The notes under the pieces are model-generated. The model saw only the letters and a list, made by a program, of their open reading frames with translations, was not told the DNA's origin and ran no database searches. This document shows, one piece after another, positions 48,649 to 57,510 of a stretch of 64,000 bases of DNA (position 1 is the stretch's first letter; each line of letters starts with the position of its first letter). The translations under genes were made by a program, and so were the position numbers. The DNA is taken from assembly GCF_023952475.1 (NCBI RefSeq), contig NZ_JALHRX010000010.1, positions 1-64,000 on the forward strand. The letters run 5' to 3'. Source of the DNA: Cupriavidus sp. WGlv3. Lineage in GTDB: Bacteria > Pseudomonadota > Gammaproteobacteria > Burkholderiales > Burkholderiaceae.

Positions 48649-49809
48649 ATGCAAGACAAGCCAGTGCAGGCCAGTGCGCCGACCGGGCCGCTGGCCGGGA
48701 TCCGCGTGATCGACATGACCTCGGTGGCGATGGGGCCGTATGCCACACAGATCCTTGGCGACATGGGCGCCGAGGTGATCAAGGTCGAGCCGCCGGCGGG
48801 CGATGTGTTCCGCCATGCCGAGCCGGCGCGGCACGCCGCCATGGGCGCCAGCTTCCTGAACCTGAACCGCAACAAGCAGTTCGTGGTGCTGGACGTGAAG
48901 CAGCCCGACGACCTGGCGGCGCTGAAGGCGCTGATCGCCGGCGCCGACGTCTTTGTCTCGAACGTGCGGCCGCAGTCGCTGCGCAAGCTCGGGCTCGACT
49001 ATGCCTCGCTGTGCGCGGACCATCCGCGGCTGATCTACTGCGGCGCCTATGGCTATTCGGAGTCAGGGCCGTACGCCGGCGCGCCGGCGTTCGACGACAT
49101 CATCCAGGCGCGCAGCGGCATGGCGCAGTTCCAGGGCGCCAACTCGAACGAAGGGCCGCAGTACGTCAACACCATCCTCGCCGACAAGGTCGCCGGGCTG
49201 ACCGTGGCCTATGCGATTCCGATGGCGCTGTACGAGCGCGAGCGCTCGGGCCGCGGCCAGGCCATCGAGGTGCCGATGTTCGAGACGCTGGTGTCGTTCC
49301 TGGCCACGGAACAGCTGGCCGGGCAGACCTTCGTGCCGCCGCTCGGGCCGGCGGGCTATCCGCGCGTGATGTCGCTGCATCGCAAGCCGTACCGCACTCG
49401 CGACGGGCATATCGCGCTGCTGCCGTACACCAGCGCGCAATGGCAGCGCTTCTTCGATGTCTCCGGCCATGCGCCGCTGGCCAGCGATCCGCGCTACGCC
49501 ACGCCGGCCGCGCGCAGCGCCAATATCGACGCGCTCTATGCCACGCTGGCCGAGATCGTCGCGCAGCGCACCACCGCCGAATGGCTGGCGCTGCTGCGCG
49601 ATGCCGACATCCCGCACAGCGAGGTGCCGCACTTCGACAGCCTTGCCGAGGACCCGCACCTGCGCGCCACCGGCATGCTGTTCGAGTACGACCATCCGAG
49701 CGAAGGGCGCCTGCGCGGCGTGGGCATTCCGACGCGCTTCTCGCGCACGCCCGGCAATATCCGCAGCTGGCCACAGTCCTTGCCGCCAGCCGCGCGTCAG
49801 GAGGACTGA
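48649..49809 (+). CDS. Class III (CaiB/BaiF) CoA-transferase
   Basis: 386 residues. The N-terminal GIRVIDMTSVAMGPYATQIL, ADVFVSNVRPQSLRKLGLDY and AFDDIIQARSGMAQFQGANS match the family. These enzymes move CoA between carboxylic acids, often as the activation step for catabolism. Together with the Bug receptor and acyl-CoA dehydrogenase it suggests use of a carboxylate imported from outside. Donor and acceptor are unknown. Confidence 0.9.
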   Translation: MQDKPVQASAPTGPLAGIRVIDMTSVAMGPYATQILGDMGAEVIKVEPPAGDVFRHAEPARHAAMGASFLNLNRNKQFVVLDVKQPDDLAALKALIAGADVFVSNVRPQSLRKLGLDYASLCADHPRLIYCGAYGYSESGPYAGAPAFDDIIQARSGMAQFQGANSNEGPQYVNTILADKVAGLTVAYAIPMALYERERSGRGQAIEVPMFETLVSFLATEQLAGQTFVPPLGPAGYPRVMSLHRKPYRTRDGHIALLPYTSAQWQRFFDVSGHAPLASDPRYATPAARSANIDALYATLAEIVAQRTTAEWLALLRDADIPHSEVPHFDSLAEDPHLRATGMLFEYDHPSEGRLRGVGIPTRFSRTPGNIRSWPQSLPPAARQED

Positions 49810-49869
49810 CCCGCGCTGCCGCCGCGTACAATCCCGGCCAACGGATACTGAAGTCGAGGAAGCCAAACG

Positions 49870-50637
49870 ATGGCAGCAAACGAAGCGGCGGAGAAGTCCG
49901 GTTACGGCAGCGTCAAGACGGCGCTGCGCGTGATCGAGATCATGGAAATCTATGCGCGCGAAGGTCGCTCGCTGACGCTGACCGAACTGGCCAAGCTGCT
50001 GGGCGCGCCGATGTCGAGCTGCCTGGGGCTGATCCGCACGCTGGCTTCGCTGGGCTATCTGTACGAGACCGGCCGCCGCCAGGGCTACTACCCGACGCGC
50101 CGGCTGCTTGATATCGCGCAACGCATCGCCCGCAACGACCCGCTGCTGGAGCGCGTGCAGCCGGTGCTGGAATCGCTGCGCGACACCACCGGCGAGACCG
50201 TGGTGTTCGGCAAGCTGCAGGACGACGGGCGCGTGCTGTATCTGGAAGTGCGCGAATCCCCCAACCCGGTGCGCTATATCGCAGCGCCGGGCGAACTGCG
50301 CGACGCGCATGTCAATTCGATCGGCCGCGCCATCCTCGGCACGCTGACGCCTGGCGCACGCGCCGAGCTGTTGTCGGGCGTGTCCTTTGCCGCGCGCACG
50401 CCGCGCACCATCGCCTCGGCGCAGGCGCTGGAAGCGGCGATGCGAGGCTGGCAGAAGCAGGGCTGGTATCCGAATTTCGGCGAATCGTTTCCCGACCTTG
50501 GCGCCATCGCCGTGCCGGTGACGATCGGCGGCGCAACCTATGGCCTGTCGGTGGCGGGGCCGCTGCATCGGGTGGAACTCAATGCGCAGGGCATCGTCGC
50601 GGCGCTGGAGGCTGCGGCACCGTCGTTGCAAGGGTAG
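49870..50637 (+). CDS. IclR-family transcriptional regulator
   Basis: 255 residues. An N-terminal winged helix (LTLTELAKLLGAPMSSCLGL then IRTLASLGYL) and a C-terminal IclR effector domain (PVLESLRDTTGETVVFGKLQ, SIGRAILGTLTPGARAELLS). It follows the catabolic genes with a 60-base gap and probably controls them. The tandem inverted repeats upstream of the cupin gene are the candidate operator; the effector is unknown. Confidence 0.9.
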   Translation: MAANEAAEKSGYGSVKTALRVIEIMEIYAREGRSLTLTELAKLLGAPMSSCLGLIRTLASLGYLYETGRRQGYYPTRRLLDIAQRIARNDPLLERVQPVLESLRDTTGETVVFGKLQDDGRVLYLEVRESPNPVRYIAAPGELRDAHVNSIGRAILGTLTPGARAELLSGVSFAARTPRTIASAQALEAAMRGWQKQGWYPNFGESFPDLGAIAVPVTIGGATYGLSVAGPLHRVELNAQGIVAALEAAAPSLQG

Positions 50638-50712
50638 GGAAAAGAGGAGGGCGTTGCGGCCGGATCGGTCGTGGCGCTCCGCTTCGAGCTTCGCAGCGAA
50701 CGGAAAACGAAA

Positions 50713-50738
50713 AAGCCCGGTGCGATTGCACCGGGCTT
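50713..50738 (-). terminator. Terminator downstream of tRNA-Asn
   Basis: An 11-bp perfect stem AAGCCCGGTGC/GCACCGGGCTT (50713-50723 with 50728-50738), loop of four. On the minus strand it is followed by T residues (A run at 50709-50714 on the plus strand). It lies 10 bases past the tRNA 3' end. Confidence 0.85.
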
Positions 50739-50748
50739 CCGTATCGGT

Positions 50749-50824
50749 TGGCTCCCCGACCTGGGCTCGAACCAGGGACCTGCGGATTAACAGTCCGTCG
50801 CTCTACCGACTGAGCTATCGGGGA
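50749..50824 (-). tRNA. tRNA-Asn(GTT)
   Basis: 76 bases on the minus strand fold as a complete cloverleaf. The acceptor stem is TCCCCGA/TCGGGGA, with D arm GCTCAGTCGGTAGAGC, anticodon arm CGGACTGTTAATCCG with anticodon GTT, and T arm containing GGTTCGAGCC. CCA is encoded at the 3' end (complement of 50749-50751). Confidence 0.97.
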
Positions 50825-51019
50825 ACAGCTGAGAAAGAAATTATAGCCAGTTTCTCTTTTCTTCGTCAACACCCTTTCGACATTTAGTTCTTGTCACGGG
50901 GTGCGGGGAAGGCTGGCTTGCTGCCTGGCGTACGATCCAGAAGGCCGGATGCCGGCTTCAGACCGTGGGCGCCGAACAGCGAGGCCGCATTATAGCGACG
51001 GTTCCGGCTTTGTGCCAGG

Positions 51020-51043
51020 AAAAACCGCCTCGCGGCGGTTTTT
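51020..51043 (-). terminator. Terminator after the ferredoxin reductase gene
   Basis: A perfect stem AAAAACCGCC/GGCGGTTTTT (51020-51029 with 51034-51043) with loop TCGC. On the minus strand it ends the ferredoxin-NADP reductase gene (stop at 51064); the symmetric A/T runs make it usable from both sides. Confidence 0.85.
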
Positions 51044-51063
51044 CCGTGGTACCCGCAAGAAGC

Positions 51064-52173
51064 TCAGTCGAACACCGGCGATTCCACGCCCAGCACCTTG
51101 TGCAGCTTCGGCGAGGTGGTGGTGTACTGCATGTGGATCTTCTTCTCGGGGAAGATATACGGCGCAGCACCGAACGCGGCCAGCGCAGCCTCGTGGAAGC
51201 CCGACAGGATCAGCTTCTTCTTGCCGGGATAGGTGTTGATATCGCCGACCGCGAAGATGCCGGGGATATTGGTCTGGAATTTTTCCGTGTCCACCTTGAT
51301 CTGCTTGCGCTCCAGGTCCAGGCCCCATTCGGCGATCGGGCCCAGCTTGGGCGACAGCCCGAAGAACACCAGCAGGTCGTCGAGCGGCAGGCGGCGGGTC
51401 ACGCCGTCGGCGCCGGACACCTTGATCTCGGTGAGCACGCCGTCCTTCTCTTCATAGCCGCTGATCTGGCCGACCACGAACTGCATTTCCATCTGTTCGC
51501 ACAGTTCCTTCATCTTGGCGACCGACGCGGGCGCGGCGCGGAAGCCGTCGCGGCGGTGAATCATCACCACCGACTCGGCCTTGCCGACCAGGTCCAGGGT
51601 CCAGTCCAGCGCCGAGTCGCCGCCGCCGACGATCACCAGGTTGCGGCCGTGGAAGCGGCTCGGGTCCTTGACGCGGTAGAACAGCTGCTTGCCGTCGAAC
51701 TTGTCGATGCCATCGACCTTGAGCGTACGCGGCTGGAACGAGCCCACCCCGGCGGCGATGAAGATGGTCCTGGTGATGAAGCGCGTGCCGAGCGAGGTCT
51801 CGACGAAGAAGCGGCCGTCGTCACGGCGCTCGACCACGGAGACTTCCTGGCCCAGGTGGAAGGTGGGCTCGAACGGCTCGATCTGCTTGAGCAGGTTGTC
51901 GGTCAGTTCCTGGCCGGTGCAGCTGGGCACGGCCGGGATGTCGTAGATAGGCTTGTCCGGATACAGCTCGACGCACTGGCCGCCAACGACCTTCAGGGAA
52001 TCGATGACGTGGGCCTTGATTTCGAGCAGGCCCAGTTCGAACACCTGGAACAGACCGACCGGACCGGCACCGACGATCAGCGCGTCGATTTCCAGCGGCT
52101 GGCCGCCTGCGGGGCTGCCGCCCTCGACCTGTCGGGTCGTGTCGGCAACGGGATTTGGAATGCTCAAGTCCAT
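51064..52173 (-). CDS. Ferredoxin-NADP+ reductase, thioredoxin-reductase type
   Basis: 369 residues. [20 protein letters not shown] binds FAD and [20 protein letters not shown] binds NADPH, with [20 protein letters not shown] as the second FAD motif. The redox-active CxxC of thioredoxin reductase is lacking, which marks the type-2 ferredoxin/flavodoxin reductase. The ATG at 52173 ([12 protein letters not shown]) has AGGA upstream; a longer frame would run into fdxA. The neighbour fdxA on the same strand encodes the probable electron partner. Confidence 0.9.
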   Translation of the reverse strand: MDLSIPNPVADTTRQVEGGSPAGGQPLEIDALIVGAGPVGLFQVFELGLLEIKAHVIDSLKVVGGQCVELYPDKPIYDIPAVPSCTGQELTDNLLKQIEPFEPTFHLGQEVSVVERRDDGRFFVETSLGTRFITRTIFIAAGVGSFQPRTLKVDGIDKFDGKQLFYRVKDPSRFHGRNLVIVGGGDSALDWTLDLVGKAESVVMIHRRDGFRAAPASVAKMKELCEQMEMQFVVGQISGYEEKDGVLTEIKVSGADGVTRRLPLDDLLVFFGLSPKLGPIAEWGLDLERKQIKVDTEKFQTNIPGIFAVGDINTYPGKKKLILSGFHEAALAAFGAAPYIFPEKKIHMQYTTTSPKLHKVLGVESPVFD

Positions 52174-52259
52174 ATTCGTCCTGATACGTTGGTTGGGCAC
52201 GCGGGTGCCCGGCATTGCGGAAAGCGCGTGGGGACGGCTTTCTTTGCTGCCCGGTGCGC

Positions 52260-52583
52260 TCAGCGCTCCAGGTACTGCAGCTTGTCGGTGGTGTCCTTCC
52301 ATTCCTCGGCCTCGGCCAGCGGGGCCTTGGTCTTGGTGATGGAGGGCCAGTTGCGGGCCAGCTCGGCGTTCAGTTCGATGAATTGCTGCTGGTCGCCCGG
52401 TACGTCTTCCTCGGCGTAAATGGCGTTCACCGGGCACTCGGCCACGCACACGGCGCAGTCGATGCACTCATCCGGGTCGATGGCCAGGAAGTTGGGGCCT
52501 TCGCGGAAACAATCGACCGGACACACGTCAACGCAGTCTGTGTAGCGGCAACGGATGCAGGATTCGGTGACAACGTGAGTCAT
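52260..52583 (-). CDS. fdxA: Ferredoxin FdxA (7Fe type)
   Basis: 107-residue ferredoxin. [18 protein letters not shown] and [16 protein letters not shown] give [3Fe-4S] and [4Fe-4S] sites in the 7Fe arrangement. The C-terminal extension of about 40 residues is typical of FdxA. It lies 86 bases upstream of the ferredoxin-NADP reductase gene on the same strand, so the two probably form one electron-transfer unit. Confidence 0.95.
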   Translation of the reverse strand: MTHVVTESCIRCRYTDCVDVCPVDCFREGPNFLAIDPDECIDCAVCVAECPVNAIYAEEDVPGDQQQFIELNAELARNWPSITKTKAPLAEAEEWKDTTDKLQYLER

Positions 52584-52951
52584 TTCGGTTCCAGGAAAAC
52601 GGGTCGGCTTTTAATGGGAAACTGTGGGGCCGCTTCTTGCCGGCGTGACGTGCCGCATCCATCACATGGGAGTGCCCGCGCGCCGCAGGGCAGCGTGGGT
52701 TGGGCGAGCGCCGGCCGAGGCCTTTCGGAAACCGATATTGTAGCCGAGCCTTCTGGCAAGGATAGCCGGTCTATATAGCCGGATCAGATAGTTTTCTTAT
52801 TTCTTTATGTACTTTTGATTTAACGCATGGAGGCCGCCTGGCGGCTTTGTCTGCTCGCCGGCATGCTGCGCAGCACAACCCGGCAGAGGACGGCAGCGGG
52901 CAGACTTCAGGTAGCATGGCGTTCTGACCCGGCATTGCCGTCTGGCCCGCT
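52584..52951. promoter_or_regulatory. Divergent fdxA/pncB region with repeated ATAGCCGG
   Basis: 368 bases. ATAGCCGG occurs twice (52762-52769 and 52775-52782) in a 13-bp step. An AT-rich stretch follows (52783-52825). The region must carry the fdxA and pncB promoters, but no consensus pair of boxes stands out. No gene is supported here. Confidence 0.4.
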
Positions 52952-54130
52952 ATGATCATCCAGTCTCTGCTCGACACCGACCTGTACAAATTCACGATGA
53001 TGCAGGTGGTGCTGCATCAGTTTCCGCAGGCACAAGTGGAATACCGCTTCAAGTGCCGCAACGCGGGCATCGATCTGACCCCGTATATCGACGAGATCCG
53101 CGCCGAGTTGGCGCACCTCTGCCAGCTGCGTTTCACCGAGGAAGAGCTGGCCTACCTGCGCGGCCTGCGCTTCATCAAGAGCGATTTCGTCGATTTTCTC
53201 GGGCTGTTCCACCTGAACGAGAAATATGTCTCGGTGCGCCCGTCGCCGCAGGGCAACGGCGAGATCGAGATTTCCATCACCGGCCCGTGGCTGCACACCA
53301 TCCTGTTCGAAGTGCCGGTGCTGGCCATCGTCAATGAAGTGTATTTCCGCCGCACCCAGCCCCAGCCCGACCTGGCCGAAGGCCGCCGCCGGCTGGAAAC
53401 CAAGCTGTCGCTGCTGAAGGCGCCCGAGCTGAGCGATTGCGTGATCGCCGACTACGGCACGCGCCGGCGTTTCTCGCGCGACTGGCAGGAAGAGGTGCTG
53501 CTGACCATGCGGCGCCTGCTGGGCCCGCAGCTGGCCGGCACCAGCAATGTCCACTTCGCGCGCCTGCACAATATGGTGCCGCTGGGCACGATGGCGCATG
53601 AATACCTGCAGGCCTGCCAGGCGCTGGGGCCGCGGCTGCGCGACTCGCAGGTGTTTGCGCTGGAGCGCTGGGCGCGCGAATACCGCGGCGACCTGGGCAT
53701 CGCGCTGTCGGATACCTATGGCTTCGACGCCTTCCTGCGCGACTTCGACCTGTATTTCTGCAAGCTCTTCGACGGCGTGCGCCACGATTCCGGCGATCCG
53801 GTGCGGTGGGGCGAGCGCATGGTGGCCCACTATGCCGCCAACCGCGTCGACCCGCGCACCAAGACGCTGATCTTCAGCGACAGCCTCGACATCCCGCGCG
53901 TGATCGAGCTGTACCAGCGCTTCCATGGCCGCTGCCGGCTGGCGTTCGGGGTCGGCACCAACCTCACCAACGATCTGGGCTACACGCCGCTGCAGATCGT
54001 GCTGAAGATGGTGCGCTGTAACGGCCAGCCGGTGGCCAAGCTGTCGGACACGCCGGAAAAGACCATGTGCGACGATCCCGGCTACCTGGCCTACCTGCGC
54101 CAGGTGTATTCGGTTCAGCCCGCCGCGTAG
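52952..54130 (+). CDS. pncB: Nicotinate phosphoribosyltransferase
   Basis: Makes nicotinate mononucleotide from nicotinate and PRPP in NAD salvage. 392 residues. [20 protein letters not shown] at the start and [16 protein letters not shown] are family signatures. The phosphoribosyl-binding [19 protein letters not shown] and [12 protein letters not shown] follow. It diverges from fdxA; the lutC-like gene is 108 bases downstream. Confidence 0.95.
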   Translation: MIIQSLLDTDLYKFTMMQVVLHQFPQAQVEYRFKCRNAGIDLTPYIDEIRAELAHLCQLRFTEEELAYLRGLRFIKSDFVDFLGLFHLNEKYVSVRPSPQGNGEIEISITGPWLHTILFEVPVLAIVNEVYFRRTQPQPDLAEGRRRLETKLSLLKAPELSDCVIADYGTRRRFSRDWQEEVLLTMRRLLGPQLAGTSNVHFARLHNMVPLGTMAHEYLQACQALGPRLRDSQVFALERWAREYRGDLGIALSDTYGFDAFLRDFDLYFCKLFDGVRHDSGDPVRWGERMVAHYAANRVDPRTKTLIFSDSLDIPRVIELYQRFHGRCRLAFGVGTNLTNDLGYTPLQIVLKMVRCNGQPVAKLSDTPEKTMCDDPGYLAYLRQVYSVQPAA

Positions 54131-54144
54131 CAGGCTTCGGCGCG

Positions 54145-54187
54145 GCGCGCCGCTGCATCGACCATGCAGCGCGCCGCTGCATCGACC
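54145..54187 (+). repeat. Tandem 24-bp duplication with 19-bp identity
   Basis: GCGCGCCGCTGCATCGACC occurs at 54145-54163 and 54169-54187. It overlaps the expected -35 zone of the TATAAT promoter of the lutC-like gene. Confidence 0.85.
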
Positions 54188-54188
54188 C

Positions 54189-54194
54189 TATAAT
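54189..54194 (+). promoter_or_regulatory. -10 box of the lutC-like gene
   Basis: A perfect TATAAT directly follows the duplicated 24-bp unit and lies 45 bases before the ATG. No good -35 is present; position 54166-54171 gives GCAGCG. Confidence 0.5.
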
Positions 54195-54238
54195 CGCCGC
54201 ATCGCGCCCTTGCGCATTGCCACCCAAAGCCAGGCCCC

Positions 54239-54925
54239 ATGGACACCAACGACGCCCGCGACCGCATCTTTGCCCGTATCCGAGCCGCCCAGGGCAGGCC
54301 GGCCCGGCCGAGCGCGGGCGAGCGCGGCGCCGTCGCCGATTACCTGGCCCGCCACCCGCAGGGCCCGCGTCCGGCCGCCGCGTCCGACCTGGCCGAAGCC
54401 TTCCTGGCACAGGCGCAGCGCATGGCCTCGACCGTCGAGCGCGTCGCGACCCTGGCCGACGTGCCCGCCGCCACGGTGCGCTATCTGGACAGCCTGGCCC
54501 TGGTGCGCCGCGCGGTCGCCTGGGATGAATTCGGCCGGTTGCCGTGGCAGGACGCGGGGCTGGCGGTGGAGTGCCGCCCGCCGGTACGCGACGCCGAGGC
54601 CGACCGCGACCATGGCGACCTGGTCGGCATCACCGGCTGCTTCTGCGCGATTGCCGAGACCGGCTCGCTGATGCTGCTGTCCGGCCCGGCCACCTTCGCC
54701 TCGGCCGCGCTGCTGCCCGAGACCCATGTCGCGGTGGTGCCGCGCTCGCGCATCGTCGCCGGCCTGGAAGATGCGTTTGCGCTGGTGCGCAGCGAGCGCG
54801 GCGACCTGCCGCGCGCCACCAACATCATCAGCGGGCCGTCGCGCACCGGCGATATCGAACAGACCATCGTGCTGGGCGCCCACGGCCCGTACCGCGTGCA
54901 TGTGATCCTGGTCGACGCGGCCTGA
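54239..54925 (+). CDS. LutC/YkgG-type lactate utilisation protein
   Basis: 228 residues of the LutC/YkgG (DUF162) family. The C-terminal core ITGCFCAIAETGSLMLLSGP, VAVVPRSRIVAGLEDAFALV and ISGPSRTGDIEQTIVLGAHG matches. In other bacteria LutABC oxidises L-lactate. LutA and LutB are not adjacent here (pncB upstream, antiporter downstream), so it may work with partners elsewhere or in another role. Confidence 0.88.
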   Translation: MDTNDARDRIFARIRAAQGRPARPSAGERGAVADYLARHPQGPRPAAASDLAEAFLAQAQRMASTVERVATLADVPAATVRYLDSLALVRRAVAWDEFGRLPWQDAGLAVECRPPVRDAEADRDHGDLVGITGCFCAIAETGSLMLLSGPATFASAALLPETHVAVVPRSRIVAGLEDAFALVRSERGDLPRATNIISGPSRTGDIEQTIVLGAHGPYRVHVILVDAA

Positions 54926-55082
54926 TCGACGCGGCGCGAAGCCGGCGCGCCGCAATCCGAAAATGCACGCCGCAAGGGGAAGCGCGGCAGGGCCTTGCAT
55001 TACACTTGCAGGCTTGCCCGCGCGCTTTGGCATCGCGCCGCGCGCGCCATGACCGCTGCATTGTTCGAGGAGATCCTGCCTG

Positions 55083-56501
55083 ATGCGACGTGCCCCCGTG
55101 CTGTTGCCACTGCTGGCCATGCTGGCCGCCTTTCCCGCCGCAGGCCATGCCGCCGACCTCGACGGGGCGTCGCTGTCGCCGCTGTGGGGGCTGCCTTTTG
55201 CCGGCATCCTGCTGTCGATTGCGCTGTGGCCGCTGCTGGGGCCGAAGTTCTGGCATCACCATTACGGCAAGATCGCCGCCGGCTGGGGGCTGCTGTTCCT
55301 GCTGCCGTTCGCGTTCATGTTCGGCGCGCATGCCGCCGCCGTCAGCACCGTGCACGCGCTGCTCGCCGAGTACATTCCGTTCATCGCGCTGATCACCACG
55401 CTGTATATCGTTGCCGGCGGCATCTGCGTGCGCGGCAACCTGCACGGCACGCCGGGGCTCAATACCGGGATCCTGGCGCTGGGCACGTTCCTGGCCAGCT
55501 TCATGGGCACCACCGGCGCGGCCATGCTGCTGATCCGGCCGCTGTTGCGCGCCAATGACAACCGCCGCCACGTGGCGCACGTGGTGGTGTTCTTTATCTT
55601 CCTGGTGGCCAACGCGGGCGGCTCGCTGACGCCGCTGGGCGACCCGCCGCTGTTCCTGGGCTTTCTGAAGGGCGTCGATTTCTTCTGGACCCTGCGCAAC
55701 ATCTTCCCGGAAACGCTCTTTCTCTGCACGGCGCTGCTGCTGGTGTTCTACCTGGTCGACCGGCACTACTACCGCAACAAGGAAGAACAGCTGCCAGTCG
55801 ATCCGACCCCGGATTCGGGCAGCATCGCCATCGAAGGCAAGTTCAACTTCGTGCTGCTGCTGGCCGTGGTCTGCCTGGTGCTGATGAGCGGGCTGTGGAA
55901 GCCGGGCATCTCGTTCGACATCCTGGGCACCGAGGTGCCGCTGCAGGCCGCGGTACGCGACGCCTTGCTGGTGGTGGTGGCGGTGGTGTCGATGCTGGTC
56001 ACGCCGCGGGCGGCGCGCGTGGGCAATGAATTCAACTGGGAACCGATCCTCGAGGTGGGCAAGCTGTTCGCCGGCATCTTCCTAACCATCATCCCGGTCA
56101 TCGCGATGCTGAAGGCGGGTACCGACGGTGCCTTCTCGGGGGTGATCCGCGCGGTCAGCGACGCCAACGGCCAGCCGGTCGACAGCATGTACTTCTGGGC
56201 GACCGGCGTGCTGTCCTCCTTCCTCGACAACGCGCCGACCTACCTGGTGTTTTTCAATACCGCCGGTGGCGACCCCGCCACGCTGATGACGCGCGATGCC
56301 TCGACGCTGGCCGCGATCTCGGCCGGCGCGGTGTTCATGGGCGCCAACACCTATATTGGCAATGCGCCCAACCTGATGGTCAAGGCCATCGCCGAGAACC
56401 GCGGCGTGCGCATGCCGAGCTTCTTCGGCTACATGCTGTATTCGGGCATTTTCCTGATGCCGCTGTTCGTCATCATGACCTTCCTCTTCTTCCATATCTG
56501 A
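55083..56501 (+). CDS. NhaD-like Na+/H+ antiporter
   Basis: 472 residues with about eleven transmembrane helices and an N-terminal signal-like segment (VLLPLLAMLAAFPAAGHAAD). GTTGAAMLLIRPLLRANDNR, NAGGSLTPLGDPPLFLGFLK and SSFLDNAPTYLVFFNTAGGD are typical of the NhaD/ArsB-type ion transporter superfamily. It likely exchanges Na+ for protons across the inner membrane; citrate-type transport is less likely. It ends 4 bases before the 2-hydroxyacid dehydrogenase gene. Confidence 0.85.
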   Translation: MRRAPVLLPLLAMLAAFPAAGHAADLDGASLSPLWGLPFAGILLSIALWPLLGPKFWHHHYGKIAAGWGLLFLLPFAFMFGAHAAAVSTVHALLAEYIPFIALITTLYIVAGGICVRGNLHGTPGLNTGILALGTFLASFMGTTGAAMLLIRPLLRANDNRRHVAHVVVFFIFLVANAGGSLTPLGDPPLFLGFLKGVDFFWTLRNIFPETLFLCTALLLVFYLVDRHYYRNKEEQLPVDPTPDSGSIAIEGKFNFVLLLAVVCLVLMSGLWKPGISFDILGTEVPLQAAVRDALLVVVAVVSMLVTPRAARVGNEFNWEPILEVGKLFAGIFLTIIPVIAMLKAGTDGAFSGVIRAVSDANGQPVDSMYFWATGVLSSFLDNAPTYLVFFNTAGGDPATLMTRDASTLAAISAGAVFMGANTYIGNAPNLMVKAIAENRGVRMPSFFGYMLYSGIFLMPLFVIMTFLFFHI

Positions 56502-56505
56502 TGCC

Positions 56506-57501
56506 ATGAAGCCGTCCGTCCTGGTCACCCGCGCCATCTATCCCGAAGTCATCGCGCATCTGGCGCAGTATTTCGATGTCGACGACAACCAGCAGGACGC
56601 GGTGCTCGACGCCGCCGCGCTGAAGGCGCGGCTGGCGGGCAAGGCCGGCGTGCTGGCCAATGCCGCCGACCGCATCGACGCCGGCGTCGTGGCCGGGCTG
56701 CCGGCGTTGCGCGCGGTGTGCAACATGGCGGTCGGCTACAACAACCTGGACCTGCCGGCGCTGACGGCCGCGGGCATCGTCGCCACCAATACGCCGGACG
56801 TGCTGACGGAGACCACCGCCGATTTCGGCTGGGCCCTGCTGATGGCGACCGCGCGCCGCGTCACCGAGGCCGAGCACTACCTGCGCGCCGGCAAGTGGCA
56901 GCGCTGGAGCTACGACATGCTGGTCGGCATGGACCTGTACGGCAGCACGCTGGGCATCCTCGGCATGGGCCGCATCGGCCAGGCGCTGGCGCGGCGTGCG
57001 GGCGGGTTTGGCATGAACGTGCTGTACCACAACCGCAGCCAGCTACCCGCCGAGACCGAGCGCGCGCTCAACGCCCGCTATGTCAGCAAGGAAGGCCTGC
57101 TGCGCCAGTCCGACCACCTGCTGCTGGTGCTGCCGTACGGCCCGCAGAGCCACCACGCCATCGGCGCCGCCGAGCTGGCGCTGATGAAGCCCACCGCGAC
57201 GCTGGTGAACCTGGCGCGCGGCGGCATCGTCGACGATGCCGCGCTGGCGCAGGCGTTGCGCGATAAGCGCATCTTCGGCGCCGGCCTGGATGTGTTCGAG
57301 GGCGAGCCGGCCGTCCATCCGGACCTGCTGAGGGTGCCCAACGTCGTGCTGACGCCGCATATCGCCAGCGCGTCCGAGAAAACCCGCCGCGCCATGGCCA
57401 TGCTCGCGGCCGACAACCTGATCGCGGCGCTCGACCAGGGCCCGCAGGCCGGCCATCCGCCCACCGTGATCAACCCTGAAGTGATGGCGCATCGCCGCTG
57501 A
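56506..57501 (+). CDS. D-isomer-specific 2-hydroxyacid dehydrogenase (GhrB-like)
   Basis: 331 residues. GMGRIGQALARRAGGFGMNV is the NAD(P)-binding loop. NLARGGIVDDAALAQALRDK supplies the catalytic Arg and GLDVFEGEP the Glu region, with TPHIASASEKTRR carrying the His. Best fit is glyoxylate/hydroxypyruvate (or 2-ketogluconate) reductase; exact substrate cannot be read from sequence. It is tightly packed after the antiporter and 9 bases before rmuC. Confidence 0.88.
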   Translation: MKPSVLVTRAIYPEVIAHLAQYFDVDDNQQDAVLDAAALKARLAGKAGVLANAADRIDAGVVAGLPALRAVCNMAVGYNNLDLPALTAAGIVATNTPDVLTETTADFGWALLMATARRVTEAEHYLRAGKWQRWSYDMLVGMDLYGSTLGILGMGRIGQALARRAGGFGMNVLYHNRSQLPAETERALNARYVSKEGLLRQSDHLLLVLPYGPQSHHAIGAAELALMKPTATLVNLARGGIVDDAALAQALRDKRIFGAGLDVFEGEPAVHPDLLRVPNVVLTPHIASASEKTRRAMAMLAADNLIAALDQGPQAGHPPTVINPEVMAHRR

Positions 57502-57510
57502 GGTTTTCGC

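Larger units (their letters stand above)
50638..51063. other. Intergenic stretch holding tRNA-Asn and two terminators
   Basis: 426 bases between iclR and the ferredoxin reductase gene. It contains the tRNA and its terminator and the fpr terminator (all listed). The rest, including 50825-51019, shows no supported gene. Confidence 0.7.
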
